Source: Maratus speciosus (lineage: Eukaryota; Arthropoda; Arachnida; Araneae; Salticidae). From it: a stretch of DNA of 64,000 bases. The stretch covers positions 31,932,852 through 31,996,851 of the forward strand of contig OZ010800.1 in the NCBI GenBank assembly GCA_963932465.1. Reading direction: 5' to 3'. Every line of letters starts with the position of its first letter. Position 1 is the first letter of the stretch. A program made the position numbers and the translations under genes. Below, one piece after another: positions 46,928-55,405 of this stretch. Below the pieces are notes generated by a model. The model was not told the origin of the DNA. It worked only from the letters and a program-made list of their open reading frames with translations, and searched no databases.

Positions 46928-46998
46928 ACTGGAGTAGCTCAGTAGTTAGAGCGGCTGCCTGAAATGCAGTGGTCCCGGGTTCGATTCCTGGCTCTGGC
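46928..46998 (+). tRNA. tRNA-like module in right arm (loop with GAA), probable pseudogene
   Basis: The cloverleaf matches the left-arm module with small changes: acceptor ACTGGAG/CTCTGGC (6 of 7 with G-T pairs), D-arm GCTC-AGTAGTTA-GAGC, anticodon arm GCTGC-CTGAAAT-GCAGT, T-arm CCGGG-TTCGATT-CCTGG. Loop positions 34-36 read GAA, formally Phe. The one-base difference from the left arm changes the nominal anticodon. The A-C mismatch at the acceptor end and the setting argue against function. Confidence 0.6.
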
Positions 46999-47072
46999 TA
47001 ATTTTTCACTCCAGTTGGGTTTATTGTATTTATTGAATGTATGTCTGTAAAATATTTATATATACCTTTAAC

Positions 47073-47485
47073 TGTTGAATGCAGGCTTTATTTATGTGTG
47101 AATGTGTTTTAATATATATTTTAGTATCTGTGTTTATTATTATCCTTTTTGTGTTCGTCTTCTTAAATATCGCTGTTCAGTCTAATTTTGAAATCTCATT
47201 AACCGCGCTTTTGAATTTACTCACATTGCGCAAATACATTATTTCGAGCCTATCTGTCCCTGCTATAAACCGCCTTAGAGCTAAAAGAAAAGATTTCGCT
47301 AATAAGTAGGAGAAAAGTTCTAAATATATAGTCTTGAACACCGCACAGGTGAACAAAACAATCCAAACCTTTTCACCAACTTTTAGAAATTAATGTCCCG
47401 TGAAATCAGCCCCTACAACCGCGAATACAGAGCAACATGCTACACAATCAGTTGGTAGAGGTAGGATTCACACGACACTGGTTTT
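47073..47485 (-). pseudogene. BEL/Pao integrase, catalytic-core N-terminal part
   Basis: The minus strand gives VVGADFTGTLISKSW and KGLDCFVHLCGVQDYIF, then AVYSRDR and, after a shift, LRNVSKFKSAVNEISKLD. This aligns with the BEL/Pao integrase core VVGIDFAGPL, the KAWIVLFTCAVYRAxH strand and the SDNGTNFxGAxxEIxxLD strand. The first catalytic Asp (GADF) is kept; the second (SDNG) is changed to RNVS. The sequence joins the 46040-46680 segment across the inserted fold-back element with about the expected spacing. Confidence 0.83.
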
Positions 47486-47544
47486 GGCTTGTGCCTATTG
47501 CAATTTGTACTTTTTGTTATTTTACCTGGAAGGTTCCTTATAAT

Positions 47545-47576
47545 TGACACGGGCGAAGCCGGGTAGTTCTGCTAAT
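47545..47576 (+). mobile_element. Helitron-type 3' end (plus strand)
   Basis: ACACGGGCGAAGCCGGGTAG followed by TTCTGCTAA and T. A GC-rich stem GGC-GAA-GCC and CTAA-T about 15 nt later fit the hairpin plus CTRR-T rule. The sequence to the left, including part of the BEL/Pao relic, might lie within this Helitron, but the matching 5' TC end was not identified. Confidence 0.45.
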
Positions 47577-48455
47577 TATATTTAGAACATATTCTAAAAT
47601 TTCGATAACTCGGGAGGACCGCGCTAACACATTTTTAAAAAAGTGACGTTTTCTACAATAAATATTGTTTGAAATGCTGTTTTTTGACGGATCACTCCAA
47701 TAAATATTACTTTTTAAACATAAGAACTCAAGGGGTCCGGGGCTCAAAATTCTATTTCTGTTATTTATAGAGATATTATTATGAAATTTTTTTCTGAAAT
47801 ATGTTTTATTATAATAAGAATATTGCATGTAAAAAAAATCTGAAAATTTTAAAATAATTTAAAAAAATAAATTTTAAAATTTTAAACATATTTAATTTTT
47901 TATATAACTCTGGAAGTACTGGAAGCACAGAAAATGTGTCATTTTAATATGTCTTCAGGATTTCTTAAAATATTGATTATGAATTTTATAAAAAAAAATA
48001 AGTAAGAAAATGAATTTTTTTATGAGTGAGTTTTGCTAGCATATTTTCACAATTATCAATCAAAATTAAAAATCCTGCAGACAGTTTGTTGGAAATACAG
48101 CATAAAAGATCTTTGAAAATTTTATACATATATCTTGCAAGGAACTTTAGATATATTCTTTAAAATATGACAAATTGTGAAAAAACTCATTCCTAGATAA
48201 ATGAGGGGACGAGGGACCTTAAATCTCAATTTTTTATTTTTTGTAAATTTCACTTTAAATATTATTCAAGGGTACATTATATGCATTATGGCATGCATTT
48301 ATCACAAAAATAAATAAATAAATAAATAAATAAATAAAAATTATTTTTGAGAAAAAAAGGAATTTTATGCGTTATGTTAGAAATTTTCAAAATGCCACCT
48401 GCGCTTTCAATATCAATGAAAATCCCCATTTTTTTTAAGTAAAAGCTTGGTTTAT
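47577..48455. other. AT-rich DNA, no gene recognised
   Basis: There are (TAAA)n repeats at about 48308-48338 and otherwise unique AT-rich sequence. Confidence 0.5.
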
Positions 48456-48520
48456 ATCTATTTATATAAAATCCAAGTCTCTGTGTGTCCCTCACTATTC
48501 CGGTAGGACCGCCTCATTGA
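48456..48520 (+). mobile_element. Helitron-type 5' end (plus strand)
   Basis: TCTATTTATATAAAATCCAA followed by GTCTCTGTGTGTCCCTC, preceded by A. TCTAT(A/T)-rich starts followed by AAGTCTCTGTGTGTC are typical in style of arthropod Helitron 5' ends and relate to the ends near 28958 and 55405. No matching 3' end was found, and the MITE cluster downstream may have broken the element. Confidence 0.4.
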
Positions 48521-48819
48521 AATGAGTAATTGTTGAAACATATTAATGCAGGGTTACCACAGTAGCGCCGAATGTTAGCCAACTTGGCGATATCTGGCTA
48601 ATTTGGCGAAATTCCCATTTAAAACCATTAATCTTTCATAATGGAGGTCACCGAAATTTAATTTAAACTCCACTCTTTTAAAAATATTTTTTCGAAATCT
48701 ATGGGTGAGAATTTAAAGTACATCTTTACATCTGCCTCCCGATGCTACTAATAAAATAACCGCCAACAGACAAAGGTGTACTGTGTGAGCTCCTAACTGC
48801 GCGATTTTGATGTGCTTTA

Positions 48820-48885
48820 GGTACTTTTCCAGTATAGGTGCCTTGACGAAAAAGGAAATTTGGTAACATATTTTCCGGGAACCTA
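48820..48885 (+). mobile_element. Solo GGTAC-type end, subfamily D
   Basis: GGTACTTTTCCAGTATAGGT followed by GCCTTGACGA resembles the terminal repeat of the complete subfamily D element at 49087-49426 (GGTACTTTTCCGTTATGCGG at its right end, complement). A flanking duplication could not be matched, so this is a partial copy. Confidence 0.4.
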
Positions 48886-49086
48886 TTCACTGTTTCATTT
48901 TATATACACACTCATTTTTTTCGATATTTATACGATTTATTTAACATAAAAAAGCCGTTTCTCTAATTTTATACAGAAACAGATGTAATTTGTACATAAG
49001 AACATCAATAATATACATATAAAACAAACAAAAACGCTCATCAAATTTGTTTTCATAGCTGTTTATATGATTTGACAACAAATCTC

Positions 49087-49426
49087 GATATTTTTCCGTT
49101 ATACGGACACCATGCCAAAATGTATGCTAATGCGCCAATTATTTCAAAATGCTAAAAGATATTTGTAATTTTATACCAGCAGTTTAATATGAGTTTTATT
49201 TTAGTGCTTTATTTTATAGCAGTTATTTGTTCACTTATTTTAAGTATATATTTGTGATTTGATGAAATAGTTCGTAAAAGTCTGGAATTTTCAAATGTTA
49301 TATTTTTTAAATGCTCACTTTAGTATCGACAATGGTTTTTCTTTTATTTTTCAAATGCTTCAATTCACGATTTTGCGACAACTACTACGCTTGGCGACAA
49401 TGGTGTCCGCATAACGGAAAAGTACC
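49087..49426. mobile_element. GGTAC-type MITE, subfamily D, complete
   Basis: The left end GATATTTTTCCGTTATACGG and the right end (complement GGTACTTTTCCGTTATGCGG) form a terminal repeat of about 30 bp, continuing into ACACCATG/CATTGGTGT-like sequence. The flanking 8-bp duplication CAAATCTC is exact (49079-49086, 49427-49434). The 340-bp interior is AT-rich and non-coding. Confidence 0.85.
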
Positions 49427-49597
49427 CAAATCTCACTTTCTGATGCCCAAATTACGCCAAGCTTTTTAAAAAAATGCCAAAGCCCCTACAGTGGAAAAGT
49501 ACCAAACTGTCTATTATTTTGCGCTATCCGTGTTATAGTTTGTACTATATGCAAGGGTAGTGGAGCGAAGAGTTTAAACATTAAATATTAAAGTTTC

Positions 49598-49807
49598 GGC
49601 ACAAATGTCATATACGCCCCATATTGGCGCGATTTTTTTCTGACGCCAATGTCATATACACAACGGGTACTTAACTGGCGCCAAAGTGTCGTAATTTTGC
49701 TTGATATGGTAATCCGGATATTGTTGTTTATGCTGTTGATGTTTTCGCCAAATTGGCGTCGGAAAAAAATCGCGCCAATATATGATAACGTATATGACAA
49801 CTGTGCC
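49598..49807. mobile_element. GGCAC-type MITE, subfamily C copy 1
   Basis: The ends are GGCACAAATGTCATATACGC and the complementary GCGTATATGACATCTGTGCC-like right end. Inner arms ATTGGCGCGATTTTTTTC and GACGCCAAT also pair. Flanks AAAGTTTC and AAAGCTTC agree at 7 of 8 bases. The asymmetrical core contains ACGGGTACTTAACTGGCGCC and TTATGCTGTTGATGTTTTCG. Short frames on either strand are by-products of the palindrome. Confidence 0.85.
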
Positions 49808-49982
49808 AAAGCTTCTATAAAGCAGTATAAGACTAAAAAATTAAGAATAAAATAAATGCAAAATAAGACTAAAGAAGAAAGAAAAATCATGCGTTAAGCA
49901 TAGAATATGAAACACTTTCCAACACATCCTGAATGCTTTAACAAAACTTCGTTATTTAGGGGAATAAGGTAAATAAGATAAC

Positions 49983-50206
49983 GTTCCTTCTTAGATATCC
50001 CGTCGACCAATTTCGCCAAATTATATAAATCACCAAATCAATAGTAAAACATTGACAAAAATACAAATAAAACGTCGAATTAATGGTTTTATTGGCCATT
50101 ATTGGCATTTAATCTTACAATTAATTAATTAATGGCAACCATTATTGGCAATTAATCTTACAATTTGGCGACGGTAATTTGGTCGACGGGATAACTAAGA
50201 AGTACC
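49983..50206. mobile_element. GGTAC-type MITE, subfamily B, complete
   Basis: The left end GTTCCTTCTTAGATATCCCG and the right end (complement GGTACTTCTTAGTTATCCCG) pair, continuing through TCGACCAATTTCGCC. The exact 8-bp duplication AAGATAAC flanks it (49975-49982, 50207-50214). The core has a short internal duplication around TTATTGGC(C/A)ATTATTGGC followed by ATTTAATCTTACAATT. A truncated relative is at 44636-44795. Confidence 0.87.
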
Positions 50207-50264
50207 AAGATAACTAAGTAAACATTTTAGAAAACGCATAAAAAAATTAAAAATTGATTTCAAC

Positions 50265-50665
50265 AGTTACCGTCGATAGCCAATAGTACCGTTATTACAT
50301 GCCACAATTTAGCTAAAATTTAATTTAAACTACTCTTAAAACTACTGAAATCACATTTCCAGATATTATCATCCATAGACGGCTATGTATCCAATTCTTT
50401 GCGTGACCATGTATATCATTTTATCTATATTCTATAAACATTTCTTAGAAAACTAAATGCAGTTCAGCGTAAAAATGCGTAACTCCTTTAAAAACCACCT
50501 TTAAGCAATTTACTCTCATACTCAGTAACCCTTATGAATTCTTTTGTTTAGTCCTGCATATGAACTGTAGCATTTATACACACAGTATAGTATGCATAAA
50601 TGTAGTGAAACATAAAAGCGCATATCATAATTAAAAATGCATTTCTAGCAATCATTGCTTATGTA
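50265..50665. repeat. Inverted copy of part of the 5.5-6.6 kb array
   Basis: In reverse complement, this stretch follows the order of 5930-6300: GCTAGAAATGCATTTTTAAT, GATATGCGCTTTTATG, TATGCAGGACTAAACAAAAG, TTAAAGGTGGTTTTTAAAGG, GCATTTTTACGCTGAACTGC, CATGGTCACGCAAAGAATTG and GAAATGTGATTTCAGTAGTT. About two and a half units are kept. This shows that the array sequence is dispersed in the genome. Confidence 0.8.
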
Positions 50666-50777
50666 CAATACTTCGGAGAAAAGTTTCTTGGCGAGAAAGA
50701 AGTTTGCCAACGTATTTTCTGGCAACCTATTTACTGTTTCATACTCACAAGCAATTTTTTCCATATGTATGCAGTTT

Positions 50778-50979
50778 GGCACAGATGTCATATACGCCCC
50801 ATATTGGCGCGATTTTTTTCCGACGCCAATTTGGCGAAAACATCAACAGCATAAACAACATTCGGGTTACCATTACAAGCAAAATAACGACACTTTGGCG
50901 CCAGTTAAGTACCCGGTGCGTATATGACATCGACGTAAAAAAAAATCGCGCCAATATGGGCGTATATGACAGCTGTGCC
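50778..50979. mobile_element. GGCAC-type MITE, subfamily C copy 2
   Basis: The ends GGCACAGATGTCATATACGC and the complementary right end ending in GCTGTGCC are near-perfect, and the core matches copy 1 in opposite orientation (AACATTCGGGTTACC, GGCGCCAGTTAAGTACCCGG). Flanks TGCAGTTT and GACAATTT agree at only 5 of 8 bases, so the duplication is decayed or the copy was rearranged. Confidence 0.82.
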
Positions 50980-51038
50980 GACAATTTAATATAAAAAAAA
51001 GCTATTTACCCATTTTTATAACGAAACAGAAGTAATTT

Positions 51039-51100
51039 TTGCACAGATGTCATAAACGCATGGGGGTTGGCGTGATTTTTCTATGACGCCAATTTGGCAG
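51039..51100 (+). mobile_element. Solo end of subfamily C
   Basis: GCACAGATGTCATAAACGCA followed by a GTTGGCGTGATTTTTCTATG stretch and ACGCCAATTTGGCAG corresponds to one arm only. A further 5'-truncated piece ending TATGGCGCCAGTTAGGTATC ... ATCTGTGCC lies at about 51490-51574. Confidence 0.6.
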
Positions 51101-51219
51101 AAATCTCGCTTTCGAATGCCAGTTACTTATATATTTTTCAATTATTTGCTATCATTTTGAAAATGAAATAACTATAAATAAATAAAAGTTTGAATAATAA
51201 CTATAGAACAAAGCAGTTT

Positions 51220-51426
51220 GGAACAGATGTCATATTCGCCCCATATTGGCGCGATTTTTTTCGGTTGCCAATTTGGCAAAAACATCAACAGCATAAACAA
51301 CATAATTCGGGTTACCACATCAAGCAAAATAACGACACTTTAGCGCAAGTTAAGTACCCGTTGACTATATGATATTGGCGACAGAAAAAAATCGCGCCAA
51401 TATGGGGCGTATATGACATCTGTACC
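51220..51426. mobile_element. GGTAC-type MITE, subfamily C copy 3
   Basis: The ends are GGAACAGATGTCATATTCGC and the right end ending ACATCTGTACC. The 8-bp duplication AGCAGTTT is exact (51212-51219, 51427-51434). The core is in the same orientation as copy 2. A GTTAAGTACCCGTTGACTAT segment in the core also contains a GTAC site. Confidence 0.88.
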
Positions 51427-51621
51427 AGCAGTTTATATAATTAAAAAACAGAAAATAAAAGTAAATAAACAATTTATTAATAAATAAAAAACAATAGCCG
51501 GATTACCATAGCAGGCAAAATAACACCATTATGGCGCCAGTTAGGTATCCCGGTTCATATTTGAAATCTGTGCCGTAATTTGTATATAAAAAAATTTATA
51601 TATATTTAGAAACGATTTTTT

Positions 51622-51829
51622 GGCAAAGATGTCATATTCGCCCCATATTGGCGCGATTTTTTTCGGTTGTCAATTTGGCGAAAACATCAACAACATAAAC
51701 AACATAATCCGGGTTACCACATCAAGCAAAATAACGATACTTTGGCGCAAGTTAAGCACCCATTGCCTATATGATATTGGCGTCAGAAAAAAAATCGCGC
51801 CAATATGGGGCGAATATGACATCTGTACC
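51622..51829. mobile_element. GGTAC-type MITE, subfamily C copy 4
   Basis: The ends GGCAAAGATGTCATATTCGC and the right end ending ACATCTGTACC match copy 3. The duplication GATTTTTT is exact (51614-51621, 51830-51837). Copies 3 and 4 share variants (TATTCGCC, GCGCAAGTTAAG), so they are closest relatives, but their different duplications show separate insertions. Confidence 0.88.
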
Positions 51830-51837
51830 GATTTTTT

Positions 51838-53485
51838 TATGTATATAAGTGCATATACAAAGATAAAAGTTCATTAGATTTGTTTTCATAGCTGTTTATA
51901 TATTTTCGCAACATATCTCACTTTCTGATGCCCGAATCGCGCCAAGCTTTTTTTTAAAATGCGCTATAATGGAAATGTACTTAAATAAATAATTAACAGA
52001 AATAACAAATTATACAAACTAAAACTTTTTATTTCGAGATCAAAGCATTGTTTTTAATTTCGATTAAAAATACATATATCCTTGGATAACTTCAATTGAA
52101 ATTAGGTTCACAGCTTAATATCTCATTCCATAATCCTAAACAAACACAAGTGATTCATTCATCGGGAAACGTCAAAAATATTAAATCACTGAGGTAATCA
52201 TTCACAAAGTAAGTTCTCCAACAATCATTGGGCAATATTCTAATGACGTCATAGTAGGTAAAATGGTGGCGGTATCGTTTTCTTTATGGTTTGTAATCAC
52301 AAAGATTTAATTTTGCAATATCTCTTAGTTACATTATTTTATTGTCATATTTATGATCTCAGAACAAAAGCCTATTTTTTCCTTATTTAGTTATTAAAGA
52401 CGGGAAAAAATCATAAATGCATGATTTAAAAATTTTAAATAATTTTCTTTCTTAATACTAAAAAATAACATCGGGAAGTAACAGTGGGTTTAAGTTAAAT
52501 AAGTTTAACTGTTTAATTCTGTTGTGATATTCAAAATAACTGTGTTTTTAGATTTCAGTACTCAACATCAGGGCCCGATTAAACTTTGAAGTTAGAGGAA
52601 TTACAATGTCATTTCAGGACCTTTCTTTGGGAGAAGCTTTTCTAAATTCCATATATACATGGAAAATCTTCAGTGTTAGAAATATTATTCCTAGGACTGA
52701 CATAACACGAGAACGGCCTGCAATTTTACACAAGTTTTTGAAAGCTACTTTATGTCAGAAATTTTACTAAAAACTGGTTACTTTTTTGTTATAGCGGCCC
52801 ACACTATTAGGATTATGACAAATTGCAGCCAATTTCGCCAACGTCGTAACCAAGATCGTGAAGTACACACATATAATACTATATAATACCATTTCATGAA
52901 ATCGTATACGATAATTTAATAGTTTATAACCTTACTTCAAGTGTGTTATTTATTTATTTTTAACCCTCTCACTGACAAGCCCATGTTAATACGTTCACTA
53001 AGCTCCAGGTTTCACTGCAATACAAGCAATATTTAAAGTAATATAATTCTATTGATTTAATGTATTTTTAATACATTGAACAATGATTAATACTTCCAAG
53101 GATTGCATTCATATTCGTTATTAAGTTTTTTTATAAAATGTTCAAAGAATCATTTTTTTTTTAGCATTTGAAACAAAATACAGAGAAAACAACATTACAA
53201 TTTTGCCCTCTTCCAAGACAGTCGGAGGGTTTTAAGGCTCAACAATCTAAATTGTCCAATATATGAATTTAAAAATATGTAAACAAAGATTGAATAGACA
53301 TGACCGCAAAAAGCCTCAAATCTGCATAACACTTGGAACCAAACTGTGCAGATTAGTGGTCTTCTACTGTACACAGTTTTTCATAAATGTGTTTCGTTCT
53401 TAAAATGTGTTATTTTCATCTATCACTGCGGAACAAGCGAGAAAACTCATATTCTTGCACATGAGTTGTATATATCTTCATATCT
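51838..53485. other. AT-rich DNA, no gene recognised
   Basis: GCCCGAATCGCGCCAAGC near 51930 and CAATTTCGCCAACGTCG near 52830 look like stray MITE fragments. No coding relic is seen. Confidence 0.5.
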
Positions 53486-53520
53486 AAATTTCCGTCATTT
53501 TTGACGGGCTATCTTTCTAG
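53486..53520 (+). mobile_element. Helitron 3' terminus, canonical layout
   Basis: Hairpin CCGTCA-TTTT-TGACGG (53492-53507) is followed after 9 nt by CTAG (53517-53520) and then T. This is the cleanest match in the window to the Helitron 3' rule (short hairpin about 10 nt before CTRR, insertion before T). The element would extend to the left; its 5' TC end is not identified. Confidence 0.6.
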
Positions 53521-53765
53521 TATATAAATAAAACAATGGATCGAATTTTATATATTTTAATATAAAGATAAGAAAAAAAAGTTGAAATTTTTTAAATTTT
53601 TTCAAAAAAATTGCAAAAATTTTCGAATGTTTTTAAAAATTTTATATAGTATATCAATAAAACGGTGCATCGATTTTTATATATTTGAATTCATAGGTAA
53701 GAAAAAAAACATCAAAATTGTTTGAAATTTTTTCGAAAAAATTTCATTTTTTTTATCTATTAAAG
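53515..53765. repeat. Two ~127-bp tandem units
   Basis: TAGTATATAAATAAAACAAT (53518) and TAGTATATCAATAAAACGGT (about 53647) start two related units that continue with GGATCGAATTTTATATATTT and GTAAGAAAAAAAA. Confidence 0.6.
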
Positions 53766-53839
53766 ATAAAAGCAATCGGTTTGCGGTATTTAACGCTAAA
53801 AACTCAGTATTTTGTTTTAAGCCAATAAAAAAAATTCCA

Positions 53840-54615
53840 TTTCTTGGAGAATTTTTTGCCCCAGACCCCCTTAAATCAGGGGATGCATGAATCAATAGTG
53901 TATTCTGGGGGCGAAAGAGTGGACCCGAAGGGGGCAATTTTCAAACTATTTTCGGAGTCATGTGATATATCATCGGAAACTCCTCGGACCACACTTTCAT
54001 ATTGTGAATATTTCTTCTCTCCCGCCCCCCAATTTATACTTTTCGAAATATAGGATTTTTTACGGAGCCCTCCGATAAATATTATTTATAATCCAGAGAG
54101 GGGCTCGCGATAGTTGGCCCCAGGCGGGACTTTTCCTACTTTTGTCGACACTCCTCATGTGATATATCAGTGGAAAGCACTTTAAACATTATTTCATATT
54201 ATACACCTCTTGCACCCCTCCATAACTTGCCACACTGGGGGGGGGGAGGCACATTTTGAACTTTTTAGAAATCATAGCGTTTTCGTCATTTTAGATCGGA
54301 AATATTCTATGTAGCCCTCCGATAAATATGATTTATAATATATAAAAAACATTTATATATTATAAACCATATTTAAAAATTTCAAAGAGAAATGAGGGTG
54401 TATTCAAGGGGGCGCGATAGTTGCCTCCAAGAAGGGGACACTTTTCTAACTTTTGCCTTCGTCCCACGAGATATACCAATGGAAATCACTGTGACCACTA
54501 TTTCATATAATACACCTCGCACATACCTCCCCCACTTTGCCAAAAAAAAGCTGCTGCATCGGACCATTTTTAAGGGAGCTATATTAAGGGGACCAAAAGG
54601 GGCTTTAATTAGTTG
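53840..54615. repeat. Decayed GC-rich satellite relatives
   Basis: GGGGCACTTTTCTAAATTTT-like units of the 16.6-18.3 kb satellite appear here in eroded form: GGCGGGACTTTTCCTACTTT then GTCGACACTCCTCATGTGAT (54125-54165), and GGGGACACTTTTCTAACTTT then CACTGTGACC (54434-54500). The leader CCTCCGATAAATATTATTTA and variants separate them, as at the left edge of the main array. Small frames over this stretch are not genes. Confidence 0.65.
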
Positions 54616-55259
54616 AGAGGAGGGGCCTTAAATATATCTTAGTATTTAGAGCTTTAGATCTTCAATTATTCAAAATTAGCCATAGGGGAAAGAATTATTG
54701 CTTAGAATAATAATTTAAAGAAATGCGCAAAAAATCGAGCAAATGCTTAAAAAGGGGGCCTTGACCCCAATAAAAATAAGAAGGTGTTGGTCCAGGGGGA
54801 AGAGACCAATACTCAATTTTAAAATTCTGCGCTGTGAACATGAGAAAATTAGGGGGTGAAAAATGCATGGCGCAACAAAAAATTCAAGAGACTCCGGACC
54901 AGGACAAATGGGAGCCTAGGAGAGTGGGGGGGGGGGGTTAGGATCTTAAATGGAATGTAGAAATGGGAGAATAACTAAATGAAAAAAGGATACCAAAAAT
55001 TAAAATCGGATTAAAAAGAAACAACATTTTAACAATTTACGGCGCAAACACTTCAACAGTTACTGTACCGGGTCCCAGGATGCCAGGGTCTTAGTTGGAA
55101 TGTAGAAACGGGGAACAAACTAAATGGAGAATTGGCCCCAAAAATGACGAAGGTCAGATAAAAAGAGGGCAAATTATAAAAAAATTAGGGCATAAAAACT
55201 AAAAGCGTCCCAAGGGCCAAGGCCCTTAAAAATTAAAACACTGAGGCTCAGGTGCATCT

Positions 55260-55405
55260 GGACCTGTTATGGACTGTTCTCATCTAAATTTTCAGACTTC
55301 TACTTCTAAAAGTTCTACGTGCGGTAAATTTTGCTACCCATCGCACACAGACACACACACTCAGATATACACAGAGAGAGCGAAACTTTCTTTTACTAGT
55401 ATAGA
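55260..55405 (-). mobile_element. Helitron-type 5' end (minus strand) with GACA/CA-rich subterminus
   Basis: On the minus strand TCTATACTAGTAAAAGAAAG followed by TTTCGCTCTCTCTGTGTATA, preceded by A, matches the style of Helitron 5' ends. The plus-strand order CACACAGACACACACACTC then GAGCGAAACTTTCTTTTACT also occurs in weaker form near 27960. The rest of the element would lie to the left. Confidence 0.45.

Larger units (their letters stand above)
46681..47072. mobile_element. Fold-back element with a tRNA-like module in each arm
   Basis: Two 149-bp arms, 46681-46829 and 46924-47072, are inverted copies differing at about nine positions, with a 94-bp unpaired centre. The outer ends are GTTAAAGGTATATATAAATA and its complement; TTAA lies at both edges, so a TTAA-targeting transposon is possible. 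The element sits inside the BEL/Pao integrase relic, whose two halves continue on either side in the expected order. Each arm holds a complete tRNA-like fold, and the two modules point outwards (divergent). Confidence 0.88.

Noticed and set aside
46755..46998. Two functional tRNA genes
   Set aside because: Acceptor stems are imperfect, the nominal Ser module lacks a long variable arm, both sit in a transposon palindrome, and similar tRNA-derived repeats occur in the window.
49588..51877. Paired sense and antisense open frames in the MITE cluster
   Set aside because: They mirror each other because the MITEs are palindromic; residues such as SYTPHIGAIFF come from the terminal repeats.
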